From contig NZ_LN898230.1 in NCBI RefSeq assembly GCF_001457835.1, positions 947,600 through 1,011,599 on the forward strand: a stretch of 64,000 nucleotides of DNA, in the 5' to 3' direction. A model generated the notes under the pieces. That model worked only from the letters and a program-made list of their open reading frames with translations. It was not told where the DNA came from and did no database searches. How positions within the stretch are numbered: the stretch's first letter is position 1; each line of letters starts with the position of its first letter. Source of the stretch: Fenollaria timonensis. GTDB lineage: Bacteria > Bacillota > Clostridia > Tissierellales > Peptoniphilaceae. A program made the translations under genes and the position numbers. Below, piece after piece: positions 17,288-26,412 of the stretch.

Positions 17288-18166
17288 TTAAATTAATCTA
17301 AGTACTGTTACTAGTACTTCTTGTCTAGTCATGTTCTTCTTCGGATTAAATCTTTGCTTATTATCGCCAAGAAGCAGTCCCTTCTTAACAACGCTATCGA
17401 TTGAAGCAAGAGCCCATTCGCTCGCATCATTGTAAGTAAGTTTGTTCTCGAACTTATCTTCAAACTTAATCACGCTCGCAAGTTTATCCAAAATCACGGC
17501 TACCTCTTCCCTTGTAATCTTTCTGTCTGGTCCAAATGTTTTCGACTCGTTGTATGTCAGTAGCTTTAATTTATATGCCTTCTTCACGGCAATGGATGAC
17601 GTGTCGCTCACTACTTCATTATCATAGTCTTTGATGGTATTCTTATACTCAACGGCCTTGATTAGCGCCTCAACAAATTCTAGTCTGCTAGTAGCTGCCT
17701 TCATGTCCTCTCTCATGGACTCAGTGACTAGTCCAAGACTATCTGCCTTGTGTATGTAGTCAACCGCCCACGCATCATAGTTCTTCGCGTTAAGCGTGTG
17801 CTTGAATACAATCACATTTGAAAAATCTCCCTTAACCGCGTTTACTATAGGTCTAAGCCTAATCTCAAAGCTTTGTGAAAACTTTATATCATCTTTAAAT
17901 TTGTGCTCGTACTTGCAAGTTTTTTCATTGTAAGTCAAAGTAATAAGGTTATCAAAATCTTCGCTAAGCCATTTGTCCGTGTCTTTCTTGTAATCAAGCT
18001 CTAAGCTTAGATAAGGCTCAGTGCTATCGACTTCAATCTCAATTTTATTATCTTCAAATTTTGCTGCTTTTATGTTTATGGTTTTGCTAGCTTCCTCTGC
18101 CATTAACATAGGTGAAACTAAAGAAATTAGCATGGCTGCCAGAATTATAATTATCGTCTTTCTCAT
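17288..18166 (-). CDS. Secreted protein with C-terminal SLH domains
   Basis: 292 residues. A signal peptide (MRKTIIIILAAMLISLVSPMLMA) precedes a beta-rich unknown domain (about 25-125). SLH-type repeats follow (WAVDYIHKADSLGLV, FGPDRKITREEVAVILDKL and NPKKNMTRQEVLVTVLRLI). SLH domains bind pyruvylated wall polymers. Its ATG overlaps the TraX stop by one base (TAATG), so it is the last gene of the cobalamin operon, an unexpected partner. Confidence 0.82.
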   Translation of the reverse strand: MRKTIIIILAAMLISLVSPMLMAEEASKTINIKAAKFEDNKIEIEVDSTEPYLSLELDYKKDTDKWLSEDFDNLITLTYNEKTCKYEHKFKDDIKFSQSFEIRLRPIVNAVKGDFSNVIVFKHTLNAKNYDAWAVDYIHKADSLGLVTESMREDMKAATSRLEFVEALIKAVEYKNTIKDYDNEVVSDTSSIAVKKAYKLKLLTYNESKTFGPDRKITREEVAVILDKLASVIKFEDKFENKLTYNDASEWALASIDSVVKKGLLLGDNKQRFNPKKNMTRQEVLVTVLRLI

Positions 18167-18945
18167 TAAAATATTGCTATAGGGTTACTTGCTATATACA
18201 TTCTCAAGAAGTAAATCAATAGTAAGTGAACTGGATAGAATGCATAGAAGAAGTATTTAAGACCCTTCCCCCTTTCTCCGTTGTATAAGTACATTAGTGC
18301 GAAGGCTGTCATTTGATAGTAAAAGCCATAGAAGTAGCGTGTTGACATGCCGACCATTAAGTTTTGGAACTTATTAAATCTAACAAAGTACATAAGTATA
18401 ATAAGCATAACGCCAAACATGTCATAGTCAGACCTTAAGTACTTCGCTACGATTATACAAGCGATAGTGCCAATTATTCTTATTAGCGGCTGATTAGCAA
18501 ACTTTTCTATGATGATAAGTGCTGCCAAGCCTAAAAACAAGGTGAAGAACACGTTTTGATAGTTTGGATCGAAAATGACGTTTGAACTTACTAAATCAAA
18601 TGGCACTTCTGATATAAATGCAAAGATGAGTAGTCTTAAGGCGTACTTCATTCTGTTTCTTGTATGCATAAAGCCTTGTACTATAAAGAAACAGAAGAGT
18701 GGAAAGGCAATTCTACCGATGACTATCCTGCCAAAAAACTCTAATTTTTCCATCATCGCGCTTGTTACGTAAGAGCCGCCGATGGCGATGTTTGATGCGC
18801 TAATTATGTTTTGATACAAGCCTACTTCAAATATGCCGTAAACTAAGTGGTCAACTAGCATTGATAGTATGGCTATAAACTTAAGCTGTGTTTGATTAAG
18901 TCCCCAAGGTTTTTTCTTTTCTAATAGATTTGATTGTGCTTCCAT
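18166..18945 (-). CDS. TraX-family membrane protein
   Basis: About 259 residues with eight or so membrane helices. It begins with the TraX-like LNQTQLKFIAILSMLVDHLVYG and has RIVIGRIAFPLFCFFIVQGFMHTRN near residue 80, characteristic of TraX proteins, which include the F-pilin acetylase and many chromosomal proteins of unknown role. The ATG at 18945 has GGAG upstream; the in-frame TTG at 18957 is less likely. It directly follows cobC. Confidence 0.8.
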   Translation of the reverse strand: MEAQSNLLEKKKPWGLNQTQLKFIAILSMLVDHLVYGIFEVGLYQNIISASNIAIGGSYVTSAMMEKLEFFGRIVIGRIAFPLFCFFIVQGFMHTRNRMKYALRLLIFAFISEVPFDLVSSNVIFDPNYQNVFFTLFLGLAALIIIEKFANQPLIRIIGTIACIIVAKYLRSDYDMFGVMLIILMYFVRFNKFQNLMVGMSTRYFYGFYYQMTAFALMYLYNGERGKGLKYFFYAFYPVHLLLIYFLRMYIASNPIAIF

Positions 18946-18946
18946 T

Positions 18947-19519
18947 TTAAACTCCAAAATTTATTTTATTGATGATAGGAAAGCCATCTATAACTTCAAT
19001 TTCACATATCCTAGCGTTTTCTATCTTAAAATTGTAATAAGCTTCTATTTTGTCAACCGCTATCGAAAGCATAGTTCTAATAAAGCCTTCGTGTGAGATG
19101 ACAACTACGTCCTCACCAAGTTCGACCTTTTCCTCGTAAAACTCTTTCGTGCGCTCTCTTAAGTCAGTAAATGATTCGCCGCCAGGGAATTTAAATGTGA
19201 ATGGCTCTTCAAAGCGCTTCTTTGTCTCTTCTGGATATATTCTTTCTAGCTCCTCGAAAGAATGTCCTTGAAACTCGCCTAAATCTATCTCCCTAACTCT
19301 CTCATCTACTTCATATGACTTAACACCAAGTAGCTCAGCTGTCTCTTGCGCTCTAAATAAATTTGATACGATGACTTTTTTGTCATTAATGTCAGCGTAC
19401 TCATCTCTTAAAGTCTTTACTTGAGCCTTGCCATTCGCCGATAACTTCGTATCGACCCTTGACGTTATCATATTTAAATTGTCTTCAGACTCCCCATGTC
19501 TTATTAAATAAAATCTCAT
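18947..19519 (-). CDS. cobC: Histidine phosphatase, probable alpha-ribazole phosphatase
   Basis: 190 residues of the phosphoglycerate-mutase-like fold. The phosphohistidine motif LIRHGESEDN is at residues 5-14, the second catalytic region GGESFTDLRER near 115 and the second His in VVISHEGFIRTM near 140. In this operon the natural role is removal of the 5' phosphate of alpha-ribazole phosphate or of cobalamin 5'-phosphate (CobC). The family alone does not fix the substrate; the context does. Confidence 0.85.
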   Translation of the reverse strand: MRFYLIRHGESEDNLNMITSRVDTKLSANGKAQVKTLRDEYADINDKKVIVSNLFRAQETAELLGVKSYEVDERVREIDLGEFQGHSFEELERIYPEETKKRFEEPFTFKFPGGESFTDLRERTKEFYEEKVELGEDVVVISHEGFIRTMLSIAVDKIEAYYNFKIENARICEIEVIDGFPIINKINFGV

Positions 19520-19527
19520 ATTGCCCC

Positions 19528-20247
19528 CTATTTTATGAATAAACTTATTGTTTCTGCTAATTCTACTGACGCGCCTATAGTATCTCCTGTCGCGCCATCT
19601 ATCTTCTTAAGTGAAATTAAATACAAAAGCACAAATACTATTGCTTCGATAAGTAAATAAACTAAGACTTTGTAGTCAAATATTATGCTTGCGCATATCA
19701 CGACTAAGTTCATAAAGTTGATAAGAAAAGTATTTCTGCTCTCCTTAAATGTCTTGAACAAAGTGCTGCTGTCCGCGCTCCTAAAGTAGATAAACGCATT
19801 CATCGCAATGGTCTTTGAGTAAATATATATAAATATGTAGTCCCATTTAAATCCTTGAATTGCAATATCTTTAAATGCAAAAAATTTTGCCGCAAGTATA
19901 ATGACTATACTAATTACGCCAAAAGTGCCCACTGTAGAATCCTTCATTATGGCCTTCACCCTGTCCTTGCTTCTGTTTGATAAAAATGCATCAGCCGTGT
20001 CAGATAGGCCGTCCATGTGTAAAGCGCCTGTTATCAATAGATAAAAAATGATGTTTAAGAGAGCCACTAGGTCCATAGATATTTTATCACGTAAGAATAT
20101 TGTCGGCACAAAGGTAAATAGACCTATGATTAGGCCAATAAAAGGAAAAAAGCAAAGCATCGCTCCTATATTTTTCTTATTAAAATCGACGCCTATATTG
20201 ATTGGCACCCTCGTCATGAATTGCAGAGCTAGTATTAGTCCCTTCAC
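19528..20247 (-). CDS. cobS: Adenosylcobinamide-GDP ribazoletransferase (cobalamin synthase)
   Basis: 239 residues, integral membrane enzyme that joins alpha-ribazole to AdoCbi-GDP. Family motifs include FMTRVPIN at the start, HMDGLSDTADAF near 76-87 and GTFGVISIV near 108, plus several hydrophobic helices. It overlaps cobU by four bases. Confidence 0.95.
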   Translation of the reverse strand: MKGLILALQFMTRVPINIGVDFNKKNIGAMLCFFPFIGLIIGLFTFVPTIFLRDKISMDLVALLNIIFYLLITGALHMDGLSDTADAFLSNRSKDRVKAIMKDSTVGTFGVISIVIILAAKFFAFKDIAIQGFKWDYIFIYIYSKTIAMNAFIYFRSADSSTLFKTFKESRNTFLINFMNLVVICASIIFDYKVLVYLLIEAIVFVLLYLISLKKIDGATGDTIGASVELAETISLFIK

Positions 20248-20777
20248 TTTATCTTCACTCCAATCGATGCGATGACGTAATAAACTTCGTCCGCATTTTT
20301 CGCGATGTATTGATTGACTTTGCCATGCATATCTCTAAATAGTCTCGATAGTTTTGCTTCTGGCACAAGACCTGCACCTAGCTCTGATGAAACAATAATT
20401 AAATCAGCACCCATCTCTTTTATATTTTTAAATAGAGCCATAAATTCATCTATAACAAGTTTTTCTACTAAAGATGCATCTTCATCAGTAATATCTCTAT
20501 CTCCTATGTGATCAAAAAGTATATTCGTAAGCATATTGGTCACATCGTCAAGAAAATAGTACTTAGTCTTCATATCAAGGCATACAAAATCCTTATAAGC
20601 TTCTATAGTAGTCCACTTAGCATTGCGTCTTGCCTTGTGAAGAGCAATTCTATTTGCAAATTCTTTATCAATAGCTTTAGCAGTAGCTATGTAAGTTACA
20701 TCGTCTATACCCTTGTAGATATCTTCAGCAAACTCACTTTTGCCGCTTCGCGCTCCGCCTAGTACAAGCTTAATCAT
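20244..20777 (-). CDS. cobU: Adenosylcobinamide kinase/adenosylcobinamide-phosphate guanylyltransferase
   Basis: 177 residues. The P-loop GGARSGKS is at residues 7-14, with YIATAKAIDKEFANRIALHKARR (the substrate/GMP region) after it and SSELGAGLVPEAKLSRLFRD near 128-147, all typical of CobU. It phosphorylates adenosylcobinamide and then attaches GMP. It overlaps the Cys-rich gene by eight bases. Confidence 0.95.
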   Translation of the reverse strand: MIKLVLGGARSGKSEFAEDIYKGIDDVTYIATAKAIDKEFANRIALHKARRNAKWTTIEAYKDFVCLDMKTKYYFLDDVTNMLTNILFDHIGDRDITDEDASLVEKLVIDEFMALFKNIKEMGADLIIVSSELGAGLVPEAKLSRLFRDMHGKVNQYIAKNADEVYYVIASIGVKIK

Positions 20778-21066
20778 TGTCCTTGTTCATTTCTTTTTCA
20801 AGATTTGCGATATATTCGTCTGCCTTTTTTTGATTGTACTCTCTAAACTTGTTTACGATGTAGTCGTAACCCTTTGGTCTATGAGGTATCAAGCAGTTTG
20901 AGCAGTCCTTAATGCCTGCTGTCATCTTGTAATTGCCGCCGCACTCTTCCATTAGATATAAAGGGCAGTAACAGAACAAGCAGTTGAAATCCTCAGTATT
21001 ATCAACTTTATGACACGGCATGTACGCGCATTTCTTGTTATTAAAAAATCTATAAGAATCTTCCAT
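20770..21066 (-). CDS. Cysteine-rich small protein of cobalamin operons
   Basis: 98 residues with nine cysteines, arranged as CAYMPCHK, CLFCYCPLY, ECGG and CSNCLIPH. This matches the small cysteine-rich domain (zf-like, PF04071 as I recall) repeatedly found beside cobalamin genes in anaerobes. A metal- or cluster-binding role is likely; no reaction is established. It overlaps both cbiJ and cobU, so it is firmly part of the operon. Confidence 0.75.
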   Translation of the reverse strand: MEDSYRFFNNKKCAYMPCHKVDNTEDFNCLFCYCPLYLMEECGGNYKMTAGIKDCSNCLIPHRPKGYDYIVNKFREYNQKKADEYIANLEKEMNKDND

Positions 21067-21808
21067 AATTAGCCTCCATATAATTAATTACTTCATCAAT
21101 GCTATGTAAAGCATTTTCTTCTTCCCTTGTAATTATAACACAAATTATATTTCTTTGTAAACAAGCATCAAGTTTAGCGTCAGTTCCGCCTACTTTACCG
21201 CTCTCTTTACTCACTAAATATTTTATATCGTATCTCTTAATCAAAGCAATGTTCTCTTCAAGGGTGAATGGACCCATCTGAGCAACGATGTTTTTCATCT
21301 CTATATGATTGTCGTCGCATACCTTTATACTCTCAGCGCTCGGCAATACCCTGTAGATAAATCTGTTCTTACCCCTCACCTTTTCAAAATCTTTTATCCT
21401 GTTTGAGCCTGTTGTGAATAAAAAATTTTCTTCCTTGTCTTTTAGCGTGTCAATATACTTAAACGCTGCCTCATACGATGACACTCTAACTATATTATCT
21501 TTTTCTTCATAATCTAAAACGCTTCTCGCATAGCGAAGATAATTTATATTCATCTCTTTGGCTGCCTCTGAAGCGTTCTTTGTCACTTCAACTGCAAATG
21601 GATGTGAAGCATCTATAATCATGTCGATATCATTTTTCGCTATAAAATCTTTAAAGCCGTCCTTATTCATCCTGCCCATGATTAAATCCTTTGACGCATA
21701 AAGCTTCTTGCCGCTCTCAGTCGCGACTGAAAGAAATAAATCGTACTTGTCCTTGAGCCTTTCGTATATCTCTTCGCCTTCGCTTGTGCCTCCTATGATC
21801 AGTATCAT
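21050..21808 (-). CDS. cbiJ: Cobalt-precorrin-6A reductase
   Basis: 252 residues. The nucleotide-binding start ILIIGGTSEGEEIYERL and the motifs DASHPFAVEVTKNA near 70 and RVLPSAESIKVC near 155 mark the CbiJ/CobK family, which reduces cobalt-precorrin-6A with a nicotinamide cofactor. Confidence 0.92.
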   Translation of the reverse strand: MILIIGGTSEGEEIYERLKDKYDLFLSVATESGKKLYASKDLIMGRMNKDGFKDFIAKNDIDMIIDASHPFAVEVTKNASEAAKEMNINYLRYARSVLDYEEKDNIVRVSSYEAAFKYIDTLKDKEENFLFTTGSNRIKDFEKVRGKNRFIYRVLPSAESIKVCDDNHIEMKNIVAQMGPFTLEENIALIKRYDIKYLVSKESGKVGGTDAKLDACLQRNIICVIITREEENALHSIDEVINYMEANYGRFL

Positions 21809-22524
21809 AGCTTGTATCCTCTAGGCGTAATGAACTTGCCATTCTTAATGTAGCTTTGGCTATTGCCAATGATGACAGTCGTGTTCATATCGCAAAAATC
21901 ATAATCAACATCATCAAGAGTACTTATCCTATAGTCCATGCCTTCTCTTAAAGCATTTTTAACCATGGCAATAGGTGCCTGCGCATCTCTATATTCTCTA
22001 ATTATATCAAGCGCTTCCTTTAAGTGGTCCACTCTCTTTTTGCTCTTTGGATTGTATAGAGCGATGACCATGTCTGCATCAGCACAGTTCCTTACCCTCT
22101 TAAGAATAAGATCCCAATCAGTAAGTAAGTCCGATAAGCTAATTAGAGCAGTGTCATGCATTAAAGGCGCGCCAACAACGCTTGCTGACGAGAATGCAGC
22201 GCTCACTCCAGGAACTACCTCGATGTTTATACTTGGATCTATTTCATAAACAAGGCCCGCCATGCCATATAGACCTGAGTCACCAGTTGAGATGATGGCA
22301 ACAGTCTTGCCCTTATTGTACTCGTCGATAGCGAGCTGACATCTTTCTTTTTCGCCTGTCATACCAGTTTTGATAATTTCCTTACCATTTATAAAGTCTT
22401 CTACATAAGCAAGATACTTTGTATAAGCGACAATTGTATCCGCTTCTTTAATTGCGTCTACCGCCTTGAAAGTCATATTCTCTTTTGATCCGGGTCCTAT
22501 GCCCACAACATATAATTTATTCAT
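21805..22524 (-). CDS. cbiH: Cobalt-precorrin-3 C17-methyltransferase
   Basis: 239 residues of the tetrapyrrole methylase fold. It starts LYVVGIGPGSKENMT, has TGMTGEKERCQLA near 55, the SAM-site STGDSGLYGMAGL near 79 and VPGVSAAFSSASVVGAPLMHD near 105. This enzyme also contracts the corrin ring. It overlaps cbiJ by four bases. Confidence 0.95.
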   Translation of the reverse strand: MNKLYVVGIGPGSKENMTFKAVDAIKEADTIVAYTKYLAYVEDFINGKEIIKTGMTGEKERCQLAIDEYNKGKTVAIISTGDSGLYGMAGLVYEIDPSINIEVVPGVSAAFSSASVVGAPLMHDTALISLSDLLTDWDLILKRVRNCADADMVIALYNPKSKKRVDHLKEALDIIREYRDAQAPIAMVKNALREGMDYRISTLDDVDYDFCDMNTTVIIGNSQSYIKNGKFITPRGYKL

Positions 22525-22525
22525 T

Positions 22526-23485
22526 TTATATCTCCTCTGTAATTGAAAATGTTATTGAATCGATAATCTTCTTTGATAAAATAATTTTTCCGCCAAGCAG
22601 TTTCGCCGCGGCCTCGCTAACTGAGTAAGCGCCTGTAATTTTCTTGACAAAGTCAGACTTTTCTGTGACATCTACCTCGTTAAGTTCATCTGCAGTATAA
22701 AAAATTAGCTCTCTATCGTATTTTTTGCAAAGCTCAAGAAGAGCCTCTTCGTCCTTCTTTATATCGATTGAGCCAAAACGCTTAATTGCCTTTGGATTTA
22801 TGTCCATCTCTTTAAGAATTTCTTGAAAAGCTTTTTCCAAAACATCAAAATCCGTGCCTCGTCTTAGGCCTATGCCCATATTGTATTTTTTCTTTATGAT
22901 GTAAAGAGTGTTTTTATTGTCATTTATCATATAGCCTTCATCTTGGATTATGGCATAGTCTGCTTCACTTTTATCATTTGTGAAATTGTCATATCTAAAA
23001 GCAAAATCATCTGCATCTAGATAAATTTTTTTATTATTTACTATGGCCCCCATAATCATGGTAAGCGCCTCTCTTGAATTATATGCAAAACCATTATCTC
23101 TTAAATAAATATCAAGTGCTTCTAGGCCTCTATTGTCAGAAGCCGTAGTAATGACTGGCTCAGCACCAATAGTCTTAGCAATATCAATAGCAAGTTCATT
23201 TGCCCCGCCTATGTGACCAGATAAAAGCGATATAACGTGCTTTGCCTTGTCGTCAATCACAAGAACTGCTGGGTCTGTGTACTTATCTTTGATTAAAGGA
23301 GCAATCTTACGAACTGCTATGCCCGTTGCGCTTATGAATATGATTGTATCAAGCGAAGACCATCTATCCTCCAAGACCTTGTCGACGTTTTTATCCTTAT
23401 AAAAAATTTCTACATCAAAGCCAGCTGCTATAGTCTTAGCTATAGCAAGGCCAGCTTCAGTGTAGGTGATGATGATCTTATTCAT
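22526..23485 (-). CDS. cbiG: Cobalt-precorrin-5A hydrolase
   Basis: About 319 residues. The family-typical start MNKIIITYTEAGLAIA at 23485 is chosen; the longer frame to 23566 lies inside cbiF. Motifs are ISATGIAVRKIAPLIKDK near 75, SGHIGGANELA near 105 and ITTASDNRGL near 130. The C-terminal half (YNMGIGLRRGT onwards) is the CbiG C domain. The enzyme opens the lactone and releases acetaldehyde. It overlaps cbiF by eight bases. Confidence 0.93.
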   Translation of the reverse strand: MNKIIITYTEAGLAIAKTIAAGFDVEIFYKDKNVDKVLEDRWSSLDTIIFISATGIAVRKIAPLIKDKYTDPAVLVIDDKAKHVISLLSGHIGGANELAIDIAKTIGAEPVITTASDNRGLEALDIYLRDNGFAYNSREALTMIMGAIVNNKKIYLDADDFAFRYDNFTNDKSEADYAIIQDEGYMINDNKNTLYIIKKKYNMGIGLRRGTDFDVLEKAFQEILKEMDINPKAIKRFGSIDIKKDEEALLELCKKYDRELIFYTADELNEVDVTEKSDFVKKITGAYSVSEAAAKLLGGKIILSKKIIDSITFSITEEI

Positions 23486-24233
23486 TTGCTTTTCTATACT
23501 CAGTCGAGAAGCTTGGGTCATAAAGCTTGCTTCTTTCATAACGTGCGTTAATAAATTTGCCAACAAGTATTAGAGCGTGCTTAGTAATATTGTTTTCTTT
23601 AGCATCTTTTACAAGATTTGCTATGTTGGTATAAATAATTTTTTCATCAGCCCAAGTCGCCTTATAAGCGATAACTACTGGCGTATTTGGATCTTCGTAG
23701 CTCTCAAGTAGCGCCTCTTGAACCTTTTCTGTAAGTGATGCCGATAGATAAATTGCCATAGATGTCTTGTGCTTAGCAAGCTCGGCTAGCTTTTCAGTCT
23801 CAGGCACCTTAGTCCTTCCCTCCATACGAGTGATGATGAGCGTTTGACTAACTTCAGGTAGAGTGAATTCTTTAGCTATCCTTGCACAAGCAGCTGTGGC
23901 GCTTGTAACGCCTGGAATTACTTCGTATTTGTAGCCAAGTAAGTCAAGCGTATCTATTTGCTCCTTTATCGCGCCATATATGCTTGGGTCTCCAGTATGT
24001 AGTCTAACTGTGTTTAAACCAGCTTCCTCTGCCTTAATAAATTCATCTACTACCTCTTCTAAAGTCATCTTAGCTGAGTCAAATACTTTTGCTCCCTCTT
24101 TTATCCCAGATAGTATATCCTTAGATACTAAGGAGCCAGCATATATAATTACGTCTGCTGCATTTAATAATTTTAGTCCTTTAACTGTAATTAGGTCACT
24201 GTCCCCAGGACCTGCGCCCACAAAACTAATCAT
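23478..24233 (-). CDS. cbiF: Cobalt-precorrin-4 C11-methyltransferase
   Basis: 251 residues, tetrapyrrole methylase fold. It starts MISFVGAGPGDSDLITVKGLKLL and has RLHTGDPSIYGAIKEQ near 75 and VIPGVTSATAACARIAKEFTLPE near 100, all typical of CbiF/CobM. The ATG at 24233 follows GAGAGGTG by eight bases, preferred to the GTG nine bases upstream that lies inside this ribosome site. Confidence 0.95.
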   Translation of the reverse strand: MISFVGAGPGDSDLITVKGLKLLNAADVIIYAGSLVSKDILSGIKEGAKVFDSAKMTLEEVVDEFIKAEEAGLNTVRLHTGDPSIYGAIKEQIDTLDLLGYKYEVIPGVTSATAACARIAKEFTLPEVSQTLIITRMEGRTKVPETEKLAELAKHKTSMAIYLSASLTEKVQEALLESYEDPNTPVVIAYKATWADEKIIYTNIANLVKDAKENNITKHALILVGKFINARYERSKLYDPSFSTEYRKANE

Positions 24234-24774
24234 TCTTTTCACCTCTCACAATAATCACCGGATTTTCAGCTATCATCATCTCAAGCTTCTCCGCTTTAGA
24301 CACATTTATCATGTATGTATCAATGTTTTTATAATTTTTCTTTTTTAGTAAATCTTTAAACTCATAAGCATTGTCAAAAATAATGAAGCTCGCAATGACA
24401 GTAAAATTATTTTTTTCATCAAGCTTATCCATAATGCTCTCTAAATTTTTTCCAGAGCCTCCAATGTAAACCTTATTAAATTGGGTTCCATCCATGCCCT
24501 CAGGCGCCTTACCCTTAATGAGCTTAATATTATTTAGGCCAAATTTTTCAAAATTTTTCTTCGCTATGCTTATGGCTTCGTCATCTCTTTCAATAGTAGT
24601 GACCTCTTTACAAATGACTGCCATTTGGCAAGTGACGCTGCCTGTGCCCGTACCTATCTCTAAGACTTTGTCATCTTCACTCACGTCTAATAAGCTCACT
24701 ATTGCGTTTCTCTTTATGAACTTCGTCATAGGCACTTCGCCCCTGATGAAGTCCTCATCCTTAAACCACTTCAT
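24226..24774 (-). CDS. cbiT: Cobalt-precorrin-6B C15-methyltransferase (decarboxylating)
   Basis: 182 residues of Rossmann methyltransferase type. The start WFKDEDFIRGEVPMTK is typical of CbiT, and the SAM motif LEIGTGTGSVTCQMA is near residue 38. It overlaps cbiF and cbiE. Confidence 0.95.
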   Translation of the reverse strand: MKWFKDEDFIRGEVPMTKFIKRNAIVSLLDVSEDDKVLEIGTGTGSVTCQMAVICKEVTTIERDDEAISIAKKNFEKFGLNNIKLIKGKAPEGMDGTQFNKVYIGGSGKNLESIMDKLDEKNNFTVIASFIIFDNAYEFKDLLKKKNYKNIDTYMINVSKAEKLEMMIAENPVIIVRGEKND

Positions 24775-25351
24775 TTATAATAATCACCACCGATAAACTA
24801 TTTTCTATATCAATCTCATCGTCCGCATCATAAGTCTTAATCACTTCGCCACTTTGCGATAAATTAGTGCCGACGATGTATTTTCTCTTAATATTTTTTT
24901 CGTCTAAATACTTCTTTATAGCCTTTGGATTATTATCCTTATCACATAGTACAATAACCTTATCATTATTCATGACTATGGTCTTGAAGCCATCATCAAG
25001 CTCTCTGCCGTGTAATGAATAAGTTTTTGCCTCGTTCCAATTCACTTGCGCCTTGCTCATTAAGTACTGAAAAGCTGTTATAGACGCGATCACTTCGTCA
25101 ATGACAATGCCCTCACGCTTCAAGTAATCAACTGCACCATAAAAAGATGGATCACCTGATAATAATAAAACTCCTTCTTTTATATTTTTTAAATCCTTTA
25201 CAGAAATTTCATTTATATGAGTAAATTCATCTTCGAGCTCTTCCTTAACCCTTTTAAACGCATAGACCTTAGAAGCATTTTTTATCGCTTTATATGCTTT
25301 TACGCTCATATATTCACTTTTACCTGGTCCTACTCCAACTACTATTAACAA
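24761..25351 (-). CDS. cbiE: Cobalt-precorrin-7 C5-methyltransferase
   Basis: 196 residues, tetrapyrrole methylase fold, starting MLIVVGVGPGKSEYMSVKAYKAI, with LLSGDPSFYGAVDYL near 65. CbiE and CbiT are separate proteins here, whereas in some species they are fused as CobL. It overlaps cbiD by seven bases. Confidence 0.92.
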   Translation of the reverse strand: MLIVVGVGPGKSEYMSVKAYKAIKNASKVYAFKRVKEELEDEFTHINEISVKDLKNIKEGVLLLSGDPSFYGAVDYLKREGIVIDEVIASITAFQYLMSKAQVNWNEAKTYSLHGRELDDGFKTIVMNNDKVIVLCDKDNNPKAIKKYLDEKNIKRKYIVGTNLSQSGEVIKTYDADDEIDIENSLSVVIIINEVV

Positions 25352-26412
25352 TCTAATACTCCTTTTTCAAACGAATATACTTTTACATCCACATCAAGTG
25401 CCTCATCTTTTAAATAAGTTTTGACACGTTTCGCGCAGCCCTCTTCCATAGCGCACAAAATGTCCTTGTAGTCTGCATCATAAAGATAATTGTAACACTT
25501 TTCTGCAGTGATAAAGGCATCCACTTCCTTAATCACTTCATGAGGCTTGTTCATCATCGCTAAATAATACACAAAGGCCTCCATACGCGTGTCGGCGTTC
25601 TTTGAGTGCGTGTTAAATACACCTATTGATAGCTTTGCGAATTTACCTATATGGCCAATAAGAGTAATCTTTCTAAAACCAATTTCATACGCCATCTTAA
25701 GCGAATCGCCGATGTAGTTGCTCGTTAAAACGACATTTTCTTTTATGCCGATGCTATTAGCCTCTTTAAGACCGTGGCTGCCTGGTGTAAGAACGATTTC
25801 TCTCGCTCTCTTGTCAAGATAAAGCGTTTTTATCTCAAGCTCTATTGTTTTTAAAAGCGCATCTTCACTCATAGGCTTAACTAGCCCAGTCGAACCGATT
25901 ATCGAGATGCCACCTTCAATGCCAATGTTTGGATTAAAAGTTTTTTTGCCAATCTCAACACCCATGGGCGTAAATATAGTAACATCAGCACCTTTGTCAG
26001 TTAAAAGCTCGACCTCTTTAGTAATCATCTCTCTTGGCACCTTGTTTATGGCGTACTCGCCCTTCTTGCCGAAGATTGAATCGTTTGTGTAAACACCAAC
26101 GCCTTCGCCGCCCTTTATAATGACCTTGCCATCGCTTCTTAAAGAAACTTTAGAAAAGATCTCTATGCCATTGGTTTGATCTGGGTCATCACCAGCATCC
26201 TTTATAACTGAGCTTATGGCGTAGCCATCACCCTTTTCATTAGAGTTGATAGCAACATTGATCGTCTCATTGCATGGCAGGTCTATATCGTATTCACTAA
26301 CTGGAGCGTCCAATAGATTTATAAGCGCCGCATGTGTTGCAACAGCCGCGCAAGTACCAGTTGTGTAACCATATCTAAGGCTTTTGCCATCAACTATATC
26401 GTATTTATTCAT
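25345..26412 (-). CDS. cbiD: Cobalt-precorrin-5B C1-methyltransferase
   Basis: 355 residues. The N-terminal signature RYGYTTGTCAAVATHAAL, DAGDDPDQTNG near 70 and GSTGLVKPMSEDAL near 178 identify CbiD, the methyltransferase specific to the anaerobic pathway. The C-terminal HIGKFAKLSIGVFNTHSKNADTR region is also typical. It overlaps cbiC by four bases. Confidence 0.96.
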   Translation of the reverse strand: MNKYDIVDGKSLRYGYTTGTCAAVATHAALINLLDAPVSEYDIDLPCNETINVAINSNEKGDGYAISSVIKDAGDDPDQTNGIEIFSKVSLRSDGKVIIKGGEGVGVYTNDSIFGKKGEYAINKVPREMITKEVELLTDKGADVTIFTPMGVEIGKKTFNPNIGIEGGISIIGSTGLVKPMSEDALLKTIELEIKTLYLDKRAREIVLTPGSHGLKEANSIGIKENVVLTSNYIGDSLKMAYEIGFRKITLIGHIGKFAKLSIGVFNTHSKNADTRMEAFVYYLAMMNKPHEVIKEVDAFITAEKCYNYLYDADYKDILCAMEEGCAKRVKTYLKDEALDVDVKVYSFEKGVLDC

